Below, piece after piece: positions 58,581 through 64,000 of a stretch of DNA of 64,000 nucleotides (positions are counted from its first letter, which is position 1; each line of letters opens with the position of its first letter). Source of the stretch: Stichopus chloronotus (taxonomy: Eukaryota > Echinodermata > Holothuroidea > Aspidochirotida > Stichopodidae); NCBI GenBank assembly GCA_021234535.1, contig CM037832.1:9927575-9991574 (forward strand), read 5' to 3'. The translations under genes and the position numbers were made by a program. Below the pieces are notes generated by a model that was not told the DNA's origin, made no database searches, and saw only the letters and a program-made list of their open reading frames with translations.

Positions 58581-60879
58581 AGACTTGAAAATAGATAAAT
58601 ATTTAACATATTTTGTTTCTCTTTTTTTTTTTTTCATTTTTGTATGTGTCTGAATAGACCATGTGACCATAATTGACAACACCTCAAGATGGTACGAAAC
58701 CTTCAGATTCTTGTATCTGGTAAACTGTAATTTATCAAAATTGTGCAGAAAACATTCAGATCTGCAGGCATTTGGTGGAAGCAAATGTACCATTCATTGT
58801 GATTTTACCAGTTGAGACCATAGCTCGATGGAAAGCTTTATCATTGTGATTTTTGTTTTTCAGTTTTCATGATTCTTTTGTACTGAAACTTGTAGGGACT
58901 TCTTATTGATCCCCCCTTCCCAATTAGTGTGATGACTGGGACCGTGCTTTTTGTCGGTGTAACCAGCATTGTGACATTTTGGTGAACCTTCCATAAACAA
59001 GCCGAAGGGAATTACCGTTGAAGGAATAAACATTATCCCTGAGGAAACAATTTTCTGTTTGTTTGAGCAAGGTGTCCATTTCTCCAATTATCGCAACCAA
59101 TTTTTTTTTTTCAATGGAGAACTACTAAGCAGAACCAAAGACAAAGACGAAGAGTGATGGACGTGACACGGATGACCTGCATGTCACAGAAAAGACAATG
59201 TTACAGACATGACCACTGAAATGTCACAATGTCACAGTTGTGACCCCTGGATAAGCCCCTTGAGGCATATAATTGACTGTCAGTAGCACAAGTGGCAAGC
59301 CACATAGGTTCTTCCATTCTGTCCATATTAAGAACAAAGTTTTCTCGAAGCTTGAGAAATAACTTGTTTAACTTCATATTTACGTTTTTGTTAATCCATT
59401 TTTAATGTGATTTGTTTTGTATATAACCTAATGATCATTCCCATTCTTGGAGTTACTTTGTGTAAGTCTCATTCCTCATGTTCACGTCGAAAGCGTCGTC
59501 CGCCCGTAACGATCAAAGGAAGCATTTGGTTTAATAAACTTGCAGGTCTGTGAATTTCATGGAGACATTCAGTTTTTCTTTTTTTTTCTCATTGAGATTT
59601 CTCTTGTTAAAAGTTAAAGCTGATTTAAACTTGCCAATGTTTTGGACAGTCTGTAGATTCCCTAGACAACCTTCAAATCCTGCCTTCTGCACCCAGCAAA
59701 AGGTAAGCCAATGAGATCAATTTATTTTATTCAAAAGAACGTGATAACCGGTAAGCAATACATTTTGGTGTTGAACAACCCAGCCATGAATATGCAATGT
59801 TTCAAAATGGGAGGTCAGCCAACTGGTAATATGCCTTTTCCAGCTTAGTAGCTACAAAAGTGATACATGTGGAAGGCCACATAGCTGTTGGAGATGAATT
59901 TTCTACACCTAACCCTGATGATGTCATAGGAGATGCATTCCCTTGTGGTTAGTTGTGTCAAAAAGTAACGTCCACATATGTATTAAGAGGATGACAGCCA
60001 GTATTGAAACTGCACCATGCACTTTTTGACCCAAAACCTTAGAGATGGAACGTATGTTTGTGCAATTCTCTGTTGTACAAAACAATGCGAGTGACAATTT
60101 ATTTTCTTGTGCAGTTCTGATTTGTACAAACCCTCTAACCTGGTGGACTAGAGTGTGGGTGATTAAAGTGACTCCGTGGTCGATTGTCCGTGCCACATAG
60201 ACAACCAAGAATAAAATTCCTCCCCTCGATCTGGGCATCTTTTTCATTTGGTACAGCCACCTCTTCGGAGAATGTTTGGAACCAGGAAGTTTCTCCTGCA
60301 TTGACATACCTTCCAAACTTCATCAGCAAACAGAGGCTGAGACCTTATATGATATTATTTGTAATCTGTAATCAATTTAATACATTGCTCTAATATTTTA
60401 AGTGCTTTTTTTAACGTGTAACCTTCGTGCAGACCTCAAATACTTTCACCGAGTCTCCCTGACAGGGAAGAGGCTATGGTTGCTATGAAGAGACCTTGCT
60501 GAGTACCACAGTTCATGCCTTGTGCTGCTGTTAAAATTTTTGGTGTAGGCATTATGGTGTAAAACTTTGAAATGTGAGTAATTGATCGGGATATTTCATG
60601 GATGCAGATCAAATCACAGTTTTGGGAATCATTGGTACTTATGGTATCGTATAATGATTTGGAGAGGAAAGCATACAAAGTCAAAACCACTTTGAGAGAT
60701 CTTTTGTCCTGGCTGCCGTGAGTTGCAGATCGTATGTTAGAGGTTAAACTTACTGAAGATGGTGGTGATGCTTCAAACTGCACTTAAGTTGTGGTGGTAT
60801 GTAATTCCAGGGGTTATTGAATAACACCTAATAGTGTATCAGCTGCGATGTCACAAAACCTTAGTGTTAAATTGTTTTG
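58581..60879. other. Unassigned DNA with minus-strand open frames
   Basis: Minus-strand frames at 58860-59087, 59924-60329 and 60436-60783 have no recognisable domains. They may be fragments of the same unknown gene or of a mobile element. AATAAA occurs at 59533-59538 on the + strand. Confidence 0.3.
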
Positions 60880-61137
60880 TCACTTTATTACCAAACATAG
60901 AGTAATTGATGGCTGAAATACAAACTGTTTCTCCACAATCATGAAAGATGATTGCCAGATTGCACAGAAGAGCAAGCATACATACACTCTGAGCATTTCA
61001 ACAGGTTTAGCATATTGTGGTTCACAATGGTCGCTTTTGAAGCCATGATAATTACCAAGAAAGTTCAACGTTGAATAAGTAACTTTAAAGACGTTAATAC
61101 CGTTCACATTGAAGCTAATATTTACGTCGATTCCTCA
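60880..61137 (-). CDS. Unidentified open frame, possible exon
   Basis: The frame reads 'GIDVNISFNVNGINVFKVTY' and then 'TLNFLGNYHGFKSDHCEPQ', a beta-strand-like alternating pattern, followed by a hydrophobic stretch ('VCLLFCAIW'). It is open upstream of its first Met (61105-61107). It could belong with 58252-58580 as part of an extracellular-protein gene on the minus strand, but I cannot show a splice join. Confidence 0.22.
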
Positions 61138-61969
61138 ATTGGTGTTGTGCTCAGAAACATGCTAGATTACCAGCAAATGGTCACCTGCTTGACTTAGTGC
61201 AGGTGAAGATAAAATTCCATTTGCGTGACCTTATCAGTGGGTCTGACTTCTGTGTCAGCCAGAATATGGTCCGTTGGAAGGAAACGAAGAATCCCCACGG
61301 CTGATAACACTCGAGAAAATCTTAATACATCATGAAAAAGTCCGAAAGTTGTAAGCAATGGAATATCATTATTTAAAGCATATCATTATTTAAGCATAGT
61401 ACCAAATTTTGTGCGTTAAAATACATATTCATGTCTTTGTAATGAACTGATATTGTGAAAGACTCCGTGTTGATCGAGTCGAGCCATTTGTGAACCGAAG
61501 ATTCTATCGATTTTCATTGATTTGCTTCCAGATTTCGTAGATGGCCGCCATTGGTGTGATCGTTGTTTTAACTTCAAATACAAGAGTGGAAGATGAAAAT
61601 TAAATTCTGATTGTCTATCTGTTCATTTCTTTGTTTTCTCTGAAATGGAATGTTTATAAAGTATGCCTGCACACTTTTCAAATTGTCAAAATGGAAGCAA
61701 TGTTTCTACGTTTTGTTCACTTTTTTTATCCACCAGTTTTCAGCTTTGTACTTTTGCTCATATGACATCAGTGTGGACAAAGTGCAAGTACCAAACAGGT
61801 TTTGGTTTCGTTGAAATCATAACCCTTGTAATCATTAGGATGTGTGTATGTGTGTGCACTTACGAATGCTGCCTTAGCAGGTACCGGCCTCTCGCGAGGG
61901 CTCGAGCCTTGCACGTCTTTCCACACTTTCGCGGAGCTCGTAACTTGTGTAGCTGCTGGAAAATTCTAA
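61138..61969. other. No gene recognised
   Basis: This stretch precedes the satellite array; a GT-rich microsatellite-like stretch lies near 61840-61858 and another at 61976-62000. Confidence 0.45.
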
Positions 61970-63350
61970 CATGGGGTATGTGTGTGTGTGTATGTATGTT
62001 TGTGATGATTATCTTATAAACACGGTATCACAAGATGGGAAGCTTGTACAGGTATCATATTTGGCATGTGGTGCACCATATTGAATACAACAAGCCTATT
62101 GTTTTTGGTGGGGTCAAAGGTCACTTGGGTTCAACATGGGTCAAATAGTGAAAACATTCTAAATATGATACTTCAGGAATGGGAGCTTGTATACATCTCA
62201 TATTTAGTATGTGGATGCACCATATTGAGTACAAGAAGCTTGTTATTTTTGGTCAAAGTCATGTCCCATTTGGGGTTTACAGGGGTCAATAGTTTAAAAC
62301 GTGTAAATACAATATCTCAAGAAGGGACTCGTAAAGAGCTTATATTTAGTGCGCGGGTGTACAACATTAAGGACAAGAGGCGTTTCGTCTTTTGAGGAGG
62401 TCAAGTGTCACTTGGGGTCAAAGGGGTCAAATAGTGAAAACCTTGTAAACACTATCTCAAGAAGGGAAACTTGTGTACAGATCTCATTTTTGGAATGTGG
62501 GTGGACCTTATTAAGTACCACAAGCCTATTGTTTTTGGTGTAGGTCAATGCTGTAAAATTGTCAACATCTTGTAAACAGGATATCTCAAGATGGGAAACT
62601 TACAGATCTCATATTTAGTGTGTGGGTCGGCCTTATTGAGTACAAGGAGCTTACGGGTTCTTTTGGAATTCAAAGCTCATCTGGCGTCAACAGGGCTCAA
62701 ACTGTGACGACCTCTTAAACGCAATATCCCAAGAACAAAAGCTCGGACTGGTGTAATAGTATTTTTATGATTCATACTGACCACAAGAATTCCATTGCTT
62801 TTGGGTGGACGTCAAAGGTCATGTGAGGTCAACAGAGGTCAAAATGTGTAACTTTGAAAACACTATCTTAAGAAGTCAACTTTGATAGCATACTTGGTAT
62901 GTGCTAAGAAGGGAAATTTGGACTGATGTCATACTTGGTATGTGTATATCATATTGAGTGCAAGCACCATATTGTTTTTCACAGAGGTCAAAGGTAATTT
63001 GAAGTCAACAGAGGTCAAACTGTGACCACATTGAAAGCACCGTATCTTAAGAACGACTGATCTCACATATGCTAAGTTATACGAAATCCACAAAGTGAAC
63101 CACATCAATGAAAAGGACCAGGGCATTTTTCATACAGTTCAATTGTTATTTGAGTTGAAGAGAGGTCAAACTGTGAAAACCTTGTAAACACAGTGTCTCT
63201 GAAATTGAAATTGATGGTACATGTGATTTGTTGTTGGACCACATTTAATGCCAGAACGTAAGAAAGCTTTTTGATTATGATGATGTAACCAGTTTTAGTG
63301 TAATGTGTAGCATTACATCTAATTTCATTGCTTGCATCGGAACCCATTTT
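61970..63350. repeat. Tandem array of ~142-bp units (reverse orientation of the 15246 family)
   Basis: The block 'gtgaaaaccttgtaaacac' followed by 'atctcaagaagggaaact' recurs at about 62007, 62151, 62293, 62434, 62560, 62703, 62845, 63020 and 63170, mostly 141-143 bp apart. Each unit then has 'tcatatttagtatgtgg', 'ttgagtacaagaagc', 'attgtttttgg' and 'ggtcaaaggtcatttg'. Copies are diverged (perhaps 70-85% alike by eye). GGGTCAAAGGTCA stands at 62111-62123 and AGGTCA-ACAG-AGGTCA at 62826-62841. A last, weaker unit lies near 63590-63740. Confidence 0.88.
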
Positions 63351-64000
63351 CTGTAGAAATTGAAGGTAATCAAGCTAGTAATTAGGCTATGTGCACTCTA
63401 CCATATGCTTTTCTCTGATGTGCTAACAAATTTGATCACACTTGATTTGCTATGTAGCGATTGTTTGCCCAAGCAAGTCAAGCGTGAAAGCAATAACAAG
63501 GTAAGGAGGTTTTGCCAAATTGTCGTGAACGTCTAATGGTCAGCAGAAGTCAAAATGAGAAAAAAAAATGAAAAAAGAAAATATCAATAATGCACCTTTG
63601 GACAAATCTCATATTTAGCATGCATGTCAATCATATTGAGTTCAAGATCTCTACTGTTTTGGTCGAGATCAAAGCTCAAATTAATCACGGCGAGGCCAAA
63701 CCGAGAAAACCTCAAGAAACCTCAAGAAAGTTGTTCTGACTTCTGTGATCTCATGTACAGTACGATAATGAACGACATTGAGTTGAATATTTGTTACATG
63801 TCATGTCAGAATGTCTGTGTACTATTCATCATAGCCCGATTCTCTTTGCTTATGAAGATCAGTGTGGGCGGCAAAGCTGGGCTGAATCATCGAAACCACA
63901 CCACACTGTATTCTTCAATTCTGGTTCAAACTATTTCTCCTCCGGCATGCTTTGATGGATTTTCTTGAAACGTAGACAATAGTCTTTGGGTTGAGGGATG
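63351..64000. other. No gene recognised; one stray repeat unit
   Basis: Apart from the weak satellite unit at 63590-63740 I see no feature. The + frame 63624-63968 crosses this unit and is not supported as a gene. Confidence 0.45.

Noticed and set aside
61970..63350. Regularly spaced repeats considered as a CRISPR array
   Set aside because: Units of ~142 bp are contiguous and diverged, with no short repeat/unique spacer alternation, and the genome is eukaryotic.

Overview
The window is animal nuclear DNA: AT-rich, with long introns bounded by GT-AG splice sites, about 4% coding, and packed with retroelements and satellites. The mix of Penelope-like elements, CR1/L1-Tx1 LINEs, and ~142-bp satellites carrying 'gacctttgacct' motifs, together with the sequence of the two host genes, suggests a marine invertebrate deuterostome, most likely an echinoderm. 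That assignment is an inference from sequence character, not from a database search.

Two complete host genes can be read, both on the + strand. COX4 (cytochrome c oxidase subunit 4) has three coding exons between 29312 and 31593 and encodes 159 aa. PRMT5 (type II protein arginine methyltransferase) has thirteen coding exons between 41967 and 56921 and encodes 629 aa. For PRMT5 I joined every exon by frame and phase. The first exon (41967-42055) is only 89 coding bases and is easily missed. The genes are unrelated in function and are separated by about 10 kb of repeats.

Layout. 1-3000: a tandem duplication and two decayed 3' ends of an L1/Tx1-type LINE. 3480-7605: a nest of Penelope-like elements (two GIY-YIG-containing copies on the - strand, an inverted fragment, and a long palindrome). 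7947-8140: a 22-bp minisatellite with no stop codon in any + frame. 9760-11450: a 5'-truncated CR1-like LINE. 11450-18690: non-coding DNA with direct repeats and tandem arrays. 18690-21465: the best preserved LINE, with endonuclease and RT interrupted by one frameshift. 21600-25000: two families of degenerate tandem repeats. 25000-29300: unannotatable DNA with a tRNA-derived SINE-like sequence and small coding relics. 29308-31593: COX4. 32900-41760: MITE-like elements, a dispersed repeat present twice, a decayed L2/CR1 LINE and a TCGA-rich repeat. 41967-56921: PRMT5, whose introns contain repeats and relics of its own exon 7. 57000-61950: PRMT5 downstream DNA with a few unidentified minus-strand open frames. 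61970-63350: an array of ~142-bp repeats.

I see no clear novel multi-gene system. The observations most worth checking are the exon-7 relics inside PRMT5 intron 6, the hairpins with hammerhead-like core signatures at the Penelope element ends, and the satellite family that carries nuclear-receptor DR1-like motifs in opposite orientations at two ends of the window.
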